Part shown: positions 1-8,853 of the stretch, in pieces
How the letters are laid out: each line of letters opens with the position of its first letter
Numbering within the stretch: position 1 is the first letter of the stretch
Assembly: GCA_963796325.1 (NCBI GenBank)
Contig: CAWCLF010000001.1
Coordinates: forward strand, 1,550,001 to 1,614,000
Direction of reading: 5' to 3'
Length of the DNA: 64,000 nt
Origin: CAVYGN01 sp963796325
Lineage (GTDB): Bacteria; Spirochaetota; Brevinematia; Brevinematales; JAOACQ01
Translations under genes and position numbers: made by a program
Notes under the pieces: generated by a model
Told to the model about the DNA's origin: nothing
The model's database searches: none
What the model saw: only the letters and a program-made list of their open reading frames with translations

Positions 1-2
1 CA

Positions 3-206
3 GGCGATAAAACCAGTCGTGAAACTCTTCTCGACCATAACGACTGGGCCGCGCTCGACTATTTCTTCGCCAGGAACACTTCGGGCGACAGCACGGGGAC
101 GGTGCGTTCCGGAGGGCTCAGGATGCCTAAAGATGTGATAGGCGACGACCGCCAGAAGATAGTCGTCGAGACACTGACCCGGCCTCCTTTCGGAAGGAAA
201 TGGTGA
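3..206 (+). CDS. C-terminal fragment of an unrecognised protein (cut by window start)
   Basis: The frame starting at base 3 is open to a TGA at 204-206 and gives about 67 residues, so the gene begins outside the window. The visible tail is charged and rich in Arg, Asp and Thr, with no membrane segment. I do not recognise the family. Its stop lies 7 bases before the lipoprotein gene that follows, so the two are probably co-transcribed. Function cannot be assigned. Confidence 0.5.
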   Translation, partial: GDKTSRETLLDHNDWAALDYFFARNTSGDSTGTVRSGGLRMPKDVIGDDRQKIVVETLTRPPFGRKW

Positions 207-213
207 TCGGCCG

Positions 214-828
214 ATGAATATAAAATTCATTGCGGTCTGGATCCTGCCGGCTTTGCTTTTCCTGTCCGCATGCGATCCCAGGAATTTATCGATCACGGGG
301 CTTTCAGCGGGCTTCAGGGGAGGGAACGTCGGCGTATGCAGCCTTGCCGGCGATAAACTCGTACTCGACATTTACGGCGGCGGTTCGACTAACGTTGTCA
401 CGGTATCGCCGTGGGTTTCCGGCGGAGACCTGCTTGCAAGGATCGAGGGGAGCGATGTCAGGGCCGCGGGCGTTTTCAGCCCCGAAGGGCCCTTCACGGA
501 GCTTGCATTCGCTAAAGACGGCAGGGAGTTCCTCAGGATCGACAGATCGGCAAGGGCCGGCTACGAAATCCTGCCCGGTGTAAAAATATCCGGCGGCGGG
601 ATCATTAAAAAAATGGACGCCGGTACAAGGTCCTGGGCGGAGGTTTTGATCGTTTCCGGAGGATCGACGAATACAGCAAGGCCGGGCGAACCGGTCATGC
701 TTGCGGCGGGCGGCGGCAAATGGGCCTTCATCCTGGCGGGGGCTTCGGTACCGGGAGCTCCGCGCGAAGGGATCCGGGGAGAGGACCCGGGATTTATCGC
801 GGATTTCGTGCTGGTGAAGGAAGAATAG
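214..828 (+). CDS. Predicted lipoprotein, function unknown
   Basis: The 204-residue product starts with a basic residue and a hydrophobic stretch ending in the lipobox LSAC, with the lipidated Cys at residue 20. This indicates export and anchoring to a membrane. The mature part is rich in Gly and Ser and predicted mostly beta, with no family motif that I recognise. The start codon follows the end of the upstream gene by 7 bases, so it is probably the second gene of an operon. It converges on panB, leaving only 8 bases between the stops. Confidence 0.65.
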   Translation: MNIKFIAVWILPALLFLSACDPRNLSITGLSAGFRGGNVGVCSLAGDKLVLDIYGGGSTNVVTVSPWVSGGDLLARIEGSDVRAAGVFSPEGPFTELAFAKDGREFLRIDRSARAGYEILPGVKISGGGIIKKMDAGTRSWAEVLIVSGGSTNTARPGEPVMLAAGGGKWAFILAGASVPGAPREGIRGEDPGFIADFVLVKEE

Positions 829-836
829 GCTATAGC

Positions 837-1628
837 TCATTCCCTGTGGAAAACATTGTCCTCCGAAGGGAAAGCGCCCGACTTTACATCGCCCGCGTAC
901 GACTCCACGGCTTTTTTTATGATGCCGTGAAGATCGGCGTATTTTTTAACATGCCTTAAATTGGTAGCGGGATCGAGCCCAAGCATATCCGTAATCACGA
1001 GGACCTGCCCGTCAGTGTACCTTCCGGCTCCTATTCCGATAGAGGGTATCGACAGCTTTTCAGTTATCTCCCTTGCGGCTTCTTCGGCAGTGCCTTCAAG
1101 TACGACCGCGAAGGCGCCGGCTTCCTGCAGGGCAAGCGCATCCTTTACAAGTTCGCCGGTTTCCGGCAAAGTCCTGCCCGTTATCCTGCGGCCGTAGCGC
1201 CGTATCGACTGGGGCTTAAGCCCTATGTGGCCCATAACCGGGATCCCGATTCTCGTCATGGCTTTAACGGTAGGGGCGAGATCCGCCCCGCCTTCGATCT
1301 TGACCGCGTCGGACATCGCCTCCTTAAGGCATCTGCCGGCGTTCATGACGCTGTCCTTTTCAGATACCCCGTAGCTCAGGAACGGCATGTCAGCCACGAT
1401 GAACGAACCGGGGGCGCCGCGTCTCACAGCCCCGGCATGGTATATAATTTCATCCAGAGTGACGGGCAGGGTGCTTTCATGTCCTGAAAACACATTCCCC
1501 AGCGAGTCTCCGACAAGGACGATATCGATTTTTACGGATTCGAGAATTTTAGCGGTGAGGGCGTCATAAACCGTCAGCATAACGATCTTTTCCCTGTTTT
1601 TAAAAGAACGGATTTTACTTTCCGTCAT
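837..1628 (-). CDS. panB: 3-methyl-2-oxobutanoate hydroxymethyltransferase
   Basis: This enzyme transfers a hydroxymethyl group from 5,10-methylene-tetrahydrofolate to 2-oxoisovalerate, giving ketopantoate, the first committed step of pantothenate and CoA synthesis. Family motifs are clear: VGDSLGN near residues 39-45 (metal ligand Asp), then PFLSYG, KIEGG and GHIGLKPQS. The length of 263 residues is normal for PanB. I chose the second in-frame ATG (1628) because GGAGG lies 5 bases before it; the first ATG at 1640 has no ribosome site. It lies 25 bases downstream of the P-type ATPase gene on the same strand. panC and panD are not in the window. Confidence 0.95.
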   Translation of the reverse strand: MTESKIRSFKNREKIVMLTVYDALTAKILESVKIDIVLVGDSLGNVFSGHESTLPVTLDEIIYHAGAVRRGAPGSFIVADMPFLSYGVSEKDSVMNAGRCLKEAMSDAVKIEGGADLAPTVKAMTRIGIPVMGHIGLKPQSIRRYGRRITGRTLPETGELVKDALALQEAGAFAVVLEGTAEEAAREITEKLSIPSIGIGAGRYTDGQVLVITDMLGLDPATNLRHVKKYADLHGIIKKAVESYAGDVKSGAFPSEDNVFHRE

Positions 1629-1653
1629 ATAAGCCTCCATGAAACCTACAATG

Positions 1654-4296
1654 TCAATCCCTGTATTTAAGGATAAGCCTGTTTAAAGGGGCGACGGCCG
1701 ACAGCAGGAGCACGATCAGCCATAGCCCGGGATCCGGTATCGGCGCCGTTTTGAAAACCGCATTGAGCGGCCTTATATATATTATGCAGAGGATCATAGC
1801 GAACGTAAGAAGGCTTGAAAAATTAAGCAGCCTGTTCGGCTTCAGGAATTTTTCAAGGAACTTTCCTTCCCTTATTATATAAACCGATATCTGAGGCGAC
1901 AAAAGAGTCACCGCAAAAGCCGCGGTCTGAGCGACCGCCCTGTCCCTTGTTATGCGGAAGGATATGATATAACCGAGCATTATGCACAGGCCGAATAAAA
2001 AACCGTCCAGGACCATATGAAAACGGTCCCTTCCGGTAATCAGCGGGTCCGACGGTTTCGCGGGCCTTTTCTTCATGATATTCGCCCCCGGAGGGTCCAT
2101 TGACAGGCCTACGCTCGGCAGCGATTCCATGATTATATTCGACCACAGGATCTGGATGGGGGCGAGGATCGCGGGATATCCGAAGAGAGGCGTGAAAATT
2201 ACCGCCACGGCCTTGCCTATATTATTTGAAATGAGGTATCTTACCAGTTTTTTAATATTCTGGAAAAGGGTGCGGCCTTCCCTGACGCCCTTTACGATTA
2301 CGTCAAGGTTGTCGTCGGCCAGGATGATATCCGCGGCTTCCTGCGCAACCTGGCTGCCGGACCGTCCCATGGCAATGCCGACATCGGAAGATTTAAGCGC
2401 GGGAGCGTCGTTGACTCCGTCCCCCGTCATGGCCACTGTATGCTGTTTTTCTTTAAGTTTTTCGACTATCCTGAGCTTGTCCAGAGGCGAGACCCTCGAA
2501 TACACCCTGAGATGTTCCACTTTTGCCGAGAAGTCGTTTTCATCGATTTTATCAAGCTCGTGACCTTCGATAATCTCGCCCGAAGCGCTCGCTATCCCGA
2601 CCTTCGCGGCGATGGAAAGGGCCGTTTTCCTGCTGTCGCCGGTTATCATTACGACCTGTATATTCGCTTCATGCGCGCTTTTTATAACCCTTGCGACCTC
2701 GTCCTTGGGAGGATCGTAAATCGAAGCGGCCCCGAGGAAGACAAGGCCGTTTACAAGGCTTTCCCCGATCCTGCGATCGCCGGATAGGGCGGTTTTCTTG
2801 GCGAAAGCGATCATGCGGAATCCTTTTTCAGCCCTGCCGGAGAGTTCCTTCAATACGTGTTCTTTATGCCGGGCGTCAAGCTCAAGCGTCCTGCCGTCGG
2901 AGAGGTAATGACTGCAGCGCTTCATGACCCTGTCCGGAGCGCCCTTCATGAAGAGTTCCTTAATGCCGGATGCATCCACGGTAAGGCATGCGGAATACAT
3001 GAAATCGCTGGAGAAAGGGATGCAGTCGGCTATCCTGAATGAATCGAAATTATCCGGCTTGAAGCCGCAGATAATACCGGCCCTGATAAGAGAGGTTTCC
3101 GTGGGGTCGCCGAATTCCTTTTCAATGTTCCCTTCATGTTCGATTACCTTTGCCGAAGAACATTTGACCGATGCAAGGAATATGTCATGAATAGCCCCCG
3201 TATTGCCCTCAGAAACCATTTTCAGGATATCGGCGTTTACCAGGAACCTGTCCCCGATATAGTATTCCCTTACTGTCATATTATGCTTGGTTATCGTCCC
3301 CGTCTTGTCGGTGCATATGTAATCGACATTCCCGAGGGTTTCGACCGACGGCAGGCTTTTAACGATTACCGATTCCCTTGCAAGCTTTTCAACAGCCAGC
3401 GAAAGGGCTATCGTGATCGAAGCAGGAAGGCCTTCCGGGAAAACCGCAACCATGAGGCTTATCGCTATGAGAACGGCTTCTTTTATTTCAAGGCTCCTGA
3501 ACAGGCTTATAAGCAGAACCAGCAATGCCGAAAAGAATGCAAGGCCCAGAAGATATTTAATTTCCCTGTCAAGCCTTTTCTGGAGCGGGGTCCTTTCGGT
3601 TTTTGCCGTACGCATGGACTTTGCGATCTCTCCGACCTGCGTCGAGAATCCGGTCTTTACAACAACGGCTTTGCCCTCGCCGTTCAGGACCTTGCTGCCT
3701 GCAAAAATTATGTTTTTCATTTCGAAGGGTTTGAGGTCATGGCCCTTTACCGATTTCCGTGTTTTGGAAACCGGCCTGCTCTCGCCGGTGAGATGCGATT
3801 CGTCGCAGAGAACGCTTTTGTCCTCGATTATCCGGCAATCCGCGGGCACGATATCTCCCGCTTCGAACGTGTAAATGTCTCCCGGGACAAGGTATTTCGA
3901 TGCGATTATCCCGAGGTTGCCGTTCCTTACGACCCTGCATTGAGGGGAAAGGATTTTTGAGAGTTCTTCCACCGCCCTGTCGGCCTTGCGGTCCTGGAAG
4001 AAACCGATGGCGGAATTGATAATGACGACAGCCAGGATCGCCAGCGCCTCGAGCCAGTCTTTAATTATAAACGAGAACAGGGACGCCGCTATAAGCACAA
4101 GCCCCATGGGCTCAAGGAGGCTTCTTAAAATCTCCACGATAAATCCCCGTTTCCGGGACCGGCTGATTTCGTTTAAACCGTGAACTTCAAGGGCCGCAGC
4201 GGAGCCGGCGGCATCGAGGCCGTTTACGGAAGTCGAGAGAGTATTGAGGACCGTTTTTTGAGTCATCGGGCAGAAAGCGGAAATGTCCTGGATCAT
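1654..4296 (-). CDS. P-type (P2A-like) cation-transporting ATPase
   Basis: An 880-residue ATP-driven cation pump of the inner membrane. Seen in order: an N-terminal cation-ATPase domain, TGES of the actuator domain near 170-173, PEGL in the membrane ion site near 287-290, the phosphorylated Asp in DKTGT at about 330, the hinge TGDGVNDAPALK, and a C-terminal membrane bundle with a QILWSNIIMESLP motif. PEGLPASIT and the overall order match Ca2+-type pumps (PMR1/YloB group), but specificity is inferred, not shown. ATG at 4296 was chosen because GAGGA precedes it; an in-frame TTG lies five codons upstream. A CDF exporter gene lies 63 bases upstream, so this may be a metal-export cluster. Confidence 0.88.
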   Translation of the reverse strand: MIQDISAFCPMTQKTVLNTLSTSVNGLDAAGSAAALEVHGLNEISRSRKRGFIVEILRSLLEPMGLVLIAASLFSFIIKDWLEALAILAVVIINSAIGFFQDRKADRAVEELSKILSPQCRVVRNGNLGIIASKYLVPGDIYTFEAGDIVPADCRIIEDKSVLCDESHLTGESRPVSKTRKSVKGHDLKPFEMKNIIFAGSKVLNGEGKAVVVKTGFSTQVGEIAKSMRTAKTERTPLQKRLDREIKYLLGLAFFSALLVLLISLFRSLEIKEAVLIAISLMVAVFPEGLPASITIALSLAVEKLARESVIVKSLPSVETLGNVDYICTDKTGTITKHNMTVREYYIGDRFLVNADILKMVSEGNTGAIHDIFLASVKCSSAKVIEHEGNIEKEFGDPTETSLIRAGIICGFKPDNFDSFRIADCIPFSSDFMYSACLTVDASGIKELFMKGAPDRVMKRCSHYLSDGRTLELDARHKEHVLKELSGRAEKGFRMIAFAKKTALSGDRRIGESLVNGLVFLGAASIYDPPKDEVARVIKSAHEANIQVVMITGDSRKTALSIAAKVGIASASGEIIEGHELDKIDENDFSAKVEHLRVYSRVSPLDKLRIVEKLKEKQHTVAMTGDGVNDAPALKSSDVGIAMGRSGSQVAQEAADIILADDNLDVIVKGVREGRTLFQNIKKLVRYLISNNIGKAVAVIFTPLFGYPAILAPIQILWSNIIMESLPSVGLSMDPPGANIMKKRPAKPSDPLITGRDRFHMVLDGFLFGLCIMLGYIISFRITRDRAVAQTAAFAVTLLSPQISVYIIREGKFLEKFLKPNRLLNFSSLLTFAMILCIIYIRPLNAVFKTAPIPDPGLWLIVLLLSAVAPLNRLILKYRD

Positions 4297-4359
4297 TGAA
4301 AATCCTCGCAAGCCGGCCGGCCGGCAATTTCTTTATTCTAAAATGCGGGTATAAAATTA

Positions 4360-5259
4360 TCAACTATGGCTTTGGCAGAGATTATCGCTCGCATGATATT
4401 TTTCCGTTTCAGGCTGGAAAATGGCATGCGTTATCCCGAAATCGGCAAGATCGCAGCGGAGTTCTTCGAAAAGGGATTCGATCGTTTCAAGCCGGAAACT
4501 CCTGTCCAGGACAAGATGGGCTGAAAAATACATGTCCTTCGAGGAGGGCTTGATGATATGAATATCATGGACGCTTTTAACAGCTTTATGCGTCAGTATT
4601 TTGCAAACTATATCCTCGGTATTTGCAGGGGCGGCGTCCATGAGGCTTAAAAATGTCCGTTTCAGGATCCTGAGAGAACCGCCTGCAACAAACAATGAAA
4701 ACAGTATGGCTATGGCCGGATCGATAAAAGGAATATGGAATATCATAATGAGAACGCCTCCTGCGGCCACGCCCAGCGACAGCCCTGCATCGCTGATAAG
4801 ATGGAGGTATGAAGCCGATATATTCATATTTTCATGCGCCTCATGACCCTCTTTGCCATGGTCATGGCCGTTTACCCTGAATAAAAGGGCCGAAAAGAGA
4901 TTGACGGAAAATGCAGCCATCGCAGTTATTATCATGTAGCCGCTGTTTACCTGGACGGTCCGGAACAGCCTTCCGGCGGCCCCGTAAATTATTACGGCCA
5001 TGGATAAAAGCAGGAAAAGGGAATGAACGAACCCGGCCAGCATTTCCGAGCGCAAATAACCGTAAGTCATTTCACGGGTCGCCTTTTTTCCGCTGTAAAT
5101 GAAAGCGATAAGCGCAATGGCGAGGGAAAGAACGTCCCCGAAATTATGGAATGCATCGGTCAACAGAGCTATGGAATTCGCCATAAATCCGAGGAATACT
5201 TCGCCCGCTACGATAAGACTGTTAAGGGTTATTGCGGTGAGGAATCTCGACTTTGTCAT
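4360..5259 (-). CDS. Cation diffusion facilitator (zinc-type) exporter
   Basis: A 299-residue membrane protein with about six transmembrane helices and a cytoplasmic C-terminal domain. The transport site is visible as HNFGD after helix 1 (residues about 38-42) and HLISD in helix 5, the two Asp/His pairs that bind Zn2+ in this family. A His-rich loop, HDHGKEGHEAH, lies between helices 4 and 5, as in ZitB/CzcD proteins. It probably exports Zn2+ or a similar divalent ion in exchange for protons. It starts 6 bases after the STAS gene, with no good ribosome site of its own, which suggests translational coupling. Confidence 0.88.
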   Translation of the reverse strand: MTKSRFLTAITLNSLIVAGEVFLGFMANSIALLTDAFHNFGDVLSLAIALIAFIYSGKKATREMTYGYLRSEMLAGFVHSLFLLLSMAVIIYGAAGRLFRTVQVNSGYMIITAMAAFSVNLFSALLFRVNGHDHGKEGHEAHENMNISASYLHLISDAGLSLGVAAGGVLIMIFHIPFIDPAIAILFSLFVAGGSLRILKRTFLSLMDAAPANTEDIVCKILTHKAVKSVHDIHIIKPSSKDMYFSAHLVLDRSFRLETIESLFEELRCDLADFGITHAIFQPETEKYHASDNLCQSHS

Positions 5260-5265
5260 TTTTTA

Positions 5266-5592
5266 TTATTTTATGGATGCCAGATTATCCACGATCTGGA
5301 AAAATTCGTTAAGCCTGAATGTGAAAAAAAGATCCTTGATATCCTTGTTAAGCCCGACTATATACAGCTTGCCGTTAAGGTCGTTAAGCCTCTTATATGC
5401 AAGGAGGAGTTTTCCGATGCCGCTTGAGCCTATAAATATCATATCGGAAAAGTCGATAATGATCTCCCTCTTGCCGTCGTCAATGAGGGTCGTGAGAATT
5501 TCCTTGAAATCCCTTGCATCGGGATCCGTTACCAGGTTTTCCTTGATCTTGAGGAGGGTTTTGCCTTTATGATCTGAAATTTCATATTTCAT
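5266..5592 (-). CDS. STAS-domain anti-sigma-factor antagonist-like protein
   Basis: A 108-residue single STAS domain. The segment IIIDFSDMIFIGSSGIGKLL holds the conserved phosphorylatable serine (residue 56 or 57) after the Asp-containing strand, as in SpoIIAA/RsbV-type antagonists. In those systems a serine kinase/anti-sigma factor switches the protein by phosphorylation. No kinase or phosphatase partner is encoded in the window. A run of GGGGGA before the ATG is a plausible ribosome site. Its tight linkage with the downstream CDF gene is unusual for a signalling protein and may only reflect co-transcription. Confidence 0.85.
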   Translation of the reverse strand: MKYEISDHKGKTLLKIKENLVTDPDARDFKEILTTLIDDGKREIIIDFSDMIFIGSSGIGKLLLAYKRLNDLNGKLYIVGLNKDIKDLFFTFRLNEFFQIVDNLASIK

Positions 5593-5696
5593 GGATTCCC
5601 CCGTTTTTTATGTTAAGAAAGCCTAATATTTTATGAGATTTTCATAATAAATGCAAGTAAAAACCGGCCGTTTTAAAAAAAAAATCAGGGCGGGAA

Positions 5697-7244
5697 TCAG
5701 TGCCTGAAATGCCTGATGCCTGTGAAAATCATTGATATTCCATGCTCGTCCGCGGCCAGTATGGACTCGGCGTCCCTGGTCGAACCGCCCGGTTCGACGA
5801 TTGCGGTTATTCCGCTTCCGGCGGCGCTGTCGACGCTGTCACGGAACGGAAAAAACGCGTCGGAAGCCATTACGGAACCCTTTGGATCGAAGCCTGCTTC
5901 TTCAGCCTTCATGAGGGCCAGGCGCGCCGAATCCACTCTCGACATCTGTCCGGCCCCGATGCCTATCGTCTGAAGATTTTTAACATATACAACCGCATTG
6001 GATTTTACGAACTTTGAGATCCTGCAGGCAAATTTCATATCGGCAAGCTCGCTTTCGGCGGGGCTTTTTTTAGTTACCACATCCCATTTTTCAAGGCTTT
6101 CCCCGGTCCCGTCCCAATCCTGCATCAGCATGCCGCCTTCGATCCTCCTTAATGACAGGCCCTTCTTCTTCCAATCCGTACCGAGAAGCTTTACTATCCT
6201 GAGGTTTTTTTTCTGTTCGAGTATGGTTACAGCCTCTTCATCGTAATCGGGCGCTATGACGATCTCGTAAAACTTTTCGCCGATCTTCCTCGCAGTTTCG
6301 GCGTCGAGTTTCCTGTTGACGCCGATTATGCCCCCGTATGCCGATTTCGGATCGCATTCGTACGCCCTTTCGTATGCTTTCAAAACGGTATCGGCCAGCG
6401 CGGCTCCGCAGGGGTTCGTATGTTTTATTATGACTGCGAAAGGATCGCCGTCTGAGAAATCCCTCAGGATGTCAAGGCAGGCGTCTGCATCCATAAAATT
6501 ATTGTACGACATTTCCTTTCCCCAGACGATCCGGGCATTGATGGCCGAGATATTTTCGTCGACGTAGCTCCTGTACAGCACTGCTTTCTGGTGGGGATTC
6601 TCCCCGTAGCGGAGCGTCTGTTTTTCTTTAAGCGGAAGACCGAATTCCTGGGGGAAATCCCTCCCCGAGAGCCTGTTGAAATAGGAGGATATGAGGGAAT
6701 CGTAATAAGCAGTATGGCTGAAAGCCCGTGAAGCGAGGTAAAGCCTCGTATCGCCGGATAGATTTCCCTTTTTATCCAATTCCTCGATGACCCTGTCGAT
6801 ATCCTTATTATCCGTTATCACTGCGACATCCGCATAATTCTTTGCGGCTGCCCGCAGCAGCGCCACGCCGCCTATATCGATCTGTTCGATTATTTCCTCG
6901 AAAGAGGATTTTTTATTGCTGATAGTTTCCTCGAACGGATAGAGATTTACAACGACAAAATCGACGGGCGGGATCCCGAGCCTTCCGATTTCTTCGATAT
7001 GGCCGGGCTTGGACCTCTTGGCGAGGATGCCCGCGTGGATCACCGGATGAAGGGTTTTAACCCTGCCCTCGAGTATCTCAGGGAACCCCGTCGCGGTCGA
7101 AACTTCCTTGACGTCGACCCCTTTGCCTGAAAGGTACTTATAAGTTCCGCCTGTGGAGAGGATCTCGTATCCCTTCCCCTGGAGGTATAAAGCGAGTTTC
7201 TCGGTATTATCCTTGACATATACGCTGAAAAGAGCCCTGTTCAT
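5697..7244 (-). CDS. purH: Bifunctional AICAR formyltransferase / IMP cyclohydrolase
   Basis: A 515-residue enzyme for the last two steps of IMP synthesis: formylation of AICAR with 10-formyl-THF, then ring closure. The N-terminal cyclohydrolase domain shows the expected STGGTYKYL and RVKTLHP motifs. The C-terminal transformylase domain shows KHTNPCG and the SDAFFPFRD segment. Length is typical. GGGGAG lies 6 bases before the ATG. The gene stands alone: other purine genes are not in the window, and it is separated by 194 bases from the divergent MFS gene. A TATAAT-like -10 lies at 7274-7279 on the minus strand but no clear -35 was seen. Confidence 0.96.
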   Translation of the reverse strand: MNRALFSVYVKDNTEKLALYLQGKGYEILSTGGTYKYLSGKGVDVKEVSTATGFPEILEGRVKTLHPVIHAGILAKRSKPGHIEEIGRLGIPPVDFVVVNLYPFEETISNKKSSFEEIIEQIDIGGVALLRAAAKNYADVAVITDNKDIDRVIEELDKKGNLSGDTRLYLASRAFSHTAYYDSLISSYFNRLSGRDFPQEFGLPLKEKQTLRYGENPHQKAVLYRSYVDENISAINARIVWGKEMSYNNFMDADACLDILRDFSDGDPFAVIIKHTNPCGAALADTVLKAYERAYECDPKSAYGGIIGVNRKLDAETARKIGEKFYEIVIAPDYDEEAVTILEQKKNLRIVKLLGTDWKKKGLSLRRIEGGMLMQDWDGTGESLEKWDVVTKKSPAESELADMKFACRISKFVKSNAVVYVKNLQTIGIGAGQMSRVDSARLALMKAEEAGFDPKGSVMASDAFFPFRDSVDSAAGSGITAIVEPGGSTRDAESILAADEHGISMIFTGIRHFRH

Positions 7245-7438
7245 AAAATCTCCCCGGTTTCTAATATTAAATAATTATAGCATAAAATAAAAAAAATTTA
7301 AAAATCCCGGCGCTTAAATCCCGGATGCGGATTTTCGCTGAGAAAATTTGGGCTTCCTCAGGATATGAATTGATATAAATTTGAGAAGAGCCGGGAATTA
7401 TATTATTATTTAAAGAAGGAATGTACCGGAGGGGAACG

Positions 7439-8629
7439 ATGGAAGGCAATAAAGACAGCGCTGTAAAAAAAGCGATGGGAGTGATCCTGCTGTTTGGGGT
7501 TGTAAGTCTTTTCGGCGATATCGTTTATGAAGGCGCAAGGAGCGTCAACGGCCCGTATCTTAAAACCCTCGGAGCCGACGCGGCGGTTGTGGGTTTGATC
7601 GCAGGGCTGGGCGAATTGATCGGATACGCCATAAGGCTCTTTTCAGGATACTTTTCGGACAAAACAAGGGCGTACTGGCTATTCACTTTTATAGGATACG
7701 GTCTTTTGATATCGGTGCCGATGCTTGCGCTTACCGGTTTCTGGCAGACAGCCGCAGTATTTATAGTTCTCGAACGCCTCGGAAAAGCTCTAAGGGCGCC
7801 GGCAAAAGATACTATAATGTCGCAGGCTGCCAAAAGGATAGGCAGGGGATTCGGTTTCGGGCTCCACCAGGCCATGGACCAGATAGGCGCGATTATCGGC
7901 CCGCTTATTTTCCTGCTCGTTTTTTCGCTCAAAGGAAATTATAAAACCGGTTACGCCTTTCTCCTGATACCCTTCATCCTGGTAATGGCAAGCGTTACAA
8001 TTGCATATTTCAACCTTCCCGATCCGGGCAGGCTGGAGGAAGATAAAGGCGGCGAGGGGAGGAAGCCGGAAAAATTAAGCAGGGTTTTCTGGCTTTACAA
8101 CATTTTTGCATTCCTTACCGTTTTAGGGTTCGTCAACTTTACCATCCTCGGATATCATTACAAATCCGCAGGGGTTCTGACCGATGCGATGATACCTTTA
8201 TATTATTCCATTGCAATGGGCGTCGATGCAGTCATGGCCCTTATTATCGGCAGGCTCTATGACCGGCTCGGGCTCATTACGCTCATTACGATACCTGTTC
8301 TTACAGTGATGATCCCGGTGTTCGGGCTGACTTTGAATCCAACGCTGGCAATTGCGGGAGCAGTGCTCTGGGGAGCGGCGATGGCAGTGCATGAAACGAT
8401 CATGAAAGCCGCAATCGCCGACCTTACGCATATCAAAAAGCGCGGAACAGGCTACGGCATTTTTAACATGGGTTACGGCATTGCTTTTTTTATCGGGAGT
8501 TCTGTAATGGGTTTTCTTTACCAGTCGGGTATAATCTGGATCATTATTTTTACAGCAGTCATGGAAGCCTTATCCGTACCCTTCTTCATAATGATGAGGA
8601 GGGAAGCTGTGAAAACAGCCGGCCGATAA
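7439..8629 (+). CDS. Major facilitator superfamily transporter
   Basis: A 396-residue inner-membrane protein with about twelve hydrophobic helices in two halves. A degenerate MFS signature (GYFSDKTRAYW) lies in the loop after helix 2. The substrate cannot be told from sequence. I chose ATG 7439 because GGAGGGG lies just before it; an upstream in-frame ATG at 7421 overlaps that ribosome site. The gene is divergent from purH and followed by a structured non-coding region, so it is probably a single-gene unit. Confidence 0.85.
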   Translation: MEGNKDSAVKKAMGVILLFGVVSLFGDIVYEGARSVNGPYLKTLGADAAVVGLIAGLGELIGYAIRLFSGYFSDKTRAYWLFTFIGYGLLISVPMLALTGFWQTAAVFIVLERLGKALRAPAKDTIMSQAAKRIGRGFGFGLHQAMDQIGAIIGPLIFLLVFSLKGNYKTGYAFLLIPFILVMASVTIAYFNLPDPGRLEEDKGGEGRKPEKLSRVFWLYNIFAFLTVLGFVNFTILGYHYKSAGVLTDAMIPLYYSIAMGVDAVMALIIGRLYDRLGLITLITIPVLTVMIPVFGLTLNPTLAIAGAVLWGAAMAVHETIMKAAIADLTHIKKRGTGYGIFNMGYGIAFFIGSSVMGFLYQSGIIWIIIFTAVMEALSVPFFIMMRREAVKTAGR

Positions 8630-8672
8630 ACCTGCCGATATTTTTGATGTAACAGGCGAATTAATTTATAAT

Positions 8673-8835
8673 ATGGGCACTTCGGAAAAACCGCCTTTCC
8701 AAGGCGGTGTGGTAGTGCACCTGTCCTGGTGCATGGCCCCAGGACAGGCACCAGGGCCCATAGGGCGATTATCAGAAAAATTTAGCGCTAATTAATAACA
8801 AAGTTATTATTTAGAACTGCCCTTACTTAAAAGAT
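8673..8835 (+). repeat. Dispersed non-coding element, copy 1
   Basis: This stretch between the MFS gene and galTK matches the minus strand of 48294-48418. Both copies start with ATGGGC, then CTT, an A-rich run and the perfect hairpin CCGCCTT-TYC-AAGGCGG (here with an extra A-T pair, 8690-8708), then GGTAG. Both end in a 43-base block, TTAATAACA to AAAGA, with 35 of 43 identical bases by my hand alignment and no gaps. Copy 1 has about 40 extra bases in the middle, holding a second hairpin (8720-8748). No coding frame is evident. It could be a structured RNA, a leader or a MITE-like element. Confidence 0.65.
8720..8748 (+). other. Inverted repeat (10-bp stem) inside copy 1 of the dispersed element
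   Basis: CCTGTCCTGG (8720-8729) and CCAGGACAGG (8739-8748) are perfect inverted repeats with a 9-base loop. An overlapping alternative pairing, TGGTGC with GCACCA (8728-8753), would compete with it. The two pairings exclude each other, which is a form seen in switching leaders, but the sequence also fits an inserted palindrome. It is absent from copy 2 at 48.3 kb. Confidence 0.55.
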
Positions 8836-8853
8836 TAAAGGAGATGAAACTAA

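Noticed and set aside
3136..3960. Plus-strand open frame of 274 codons opposite the P-type ATPase
   Set aside because: It is antisense to conserved ATPase motifs and shows no protein family features.
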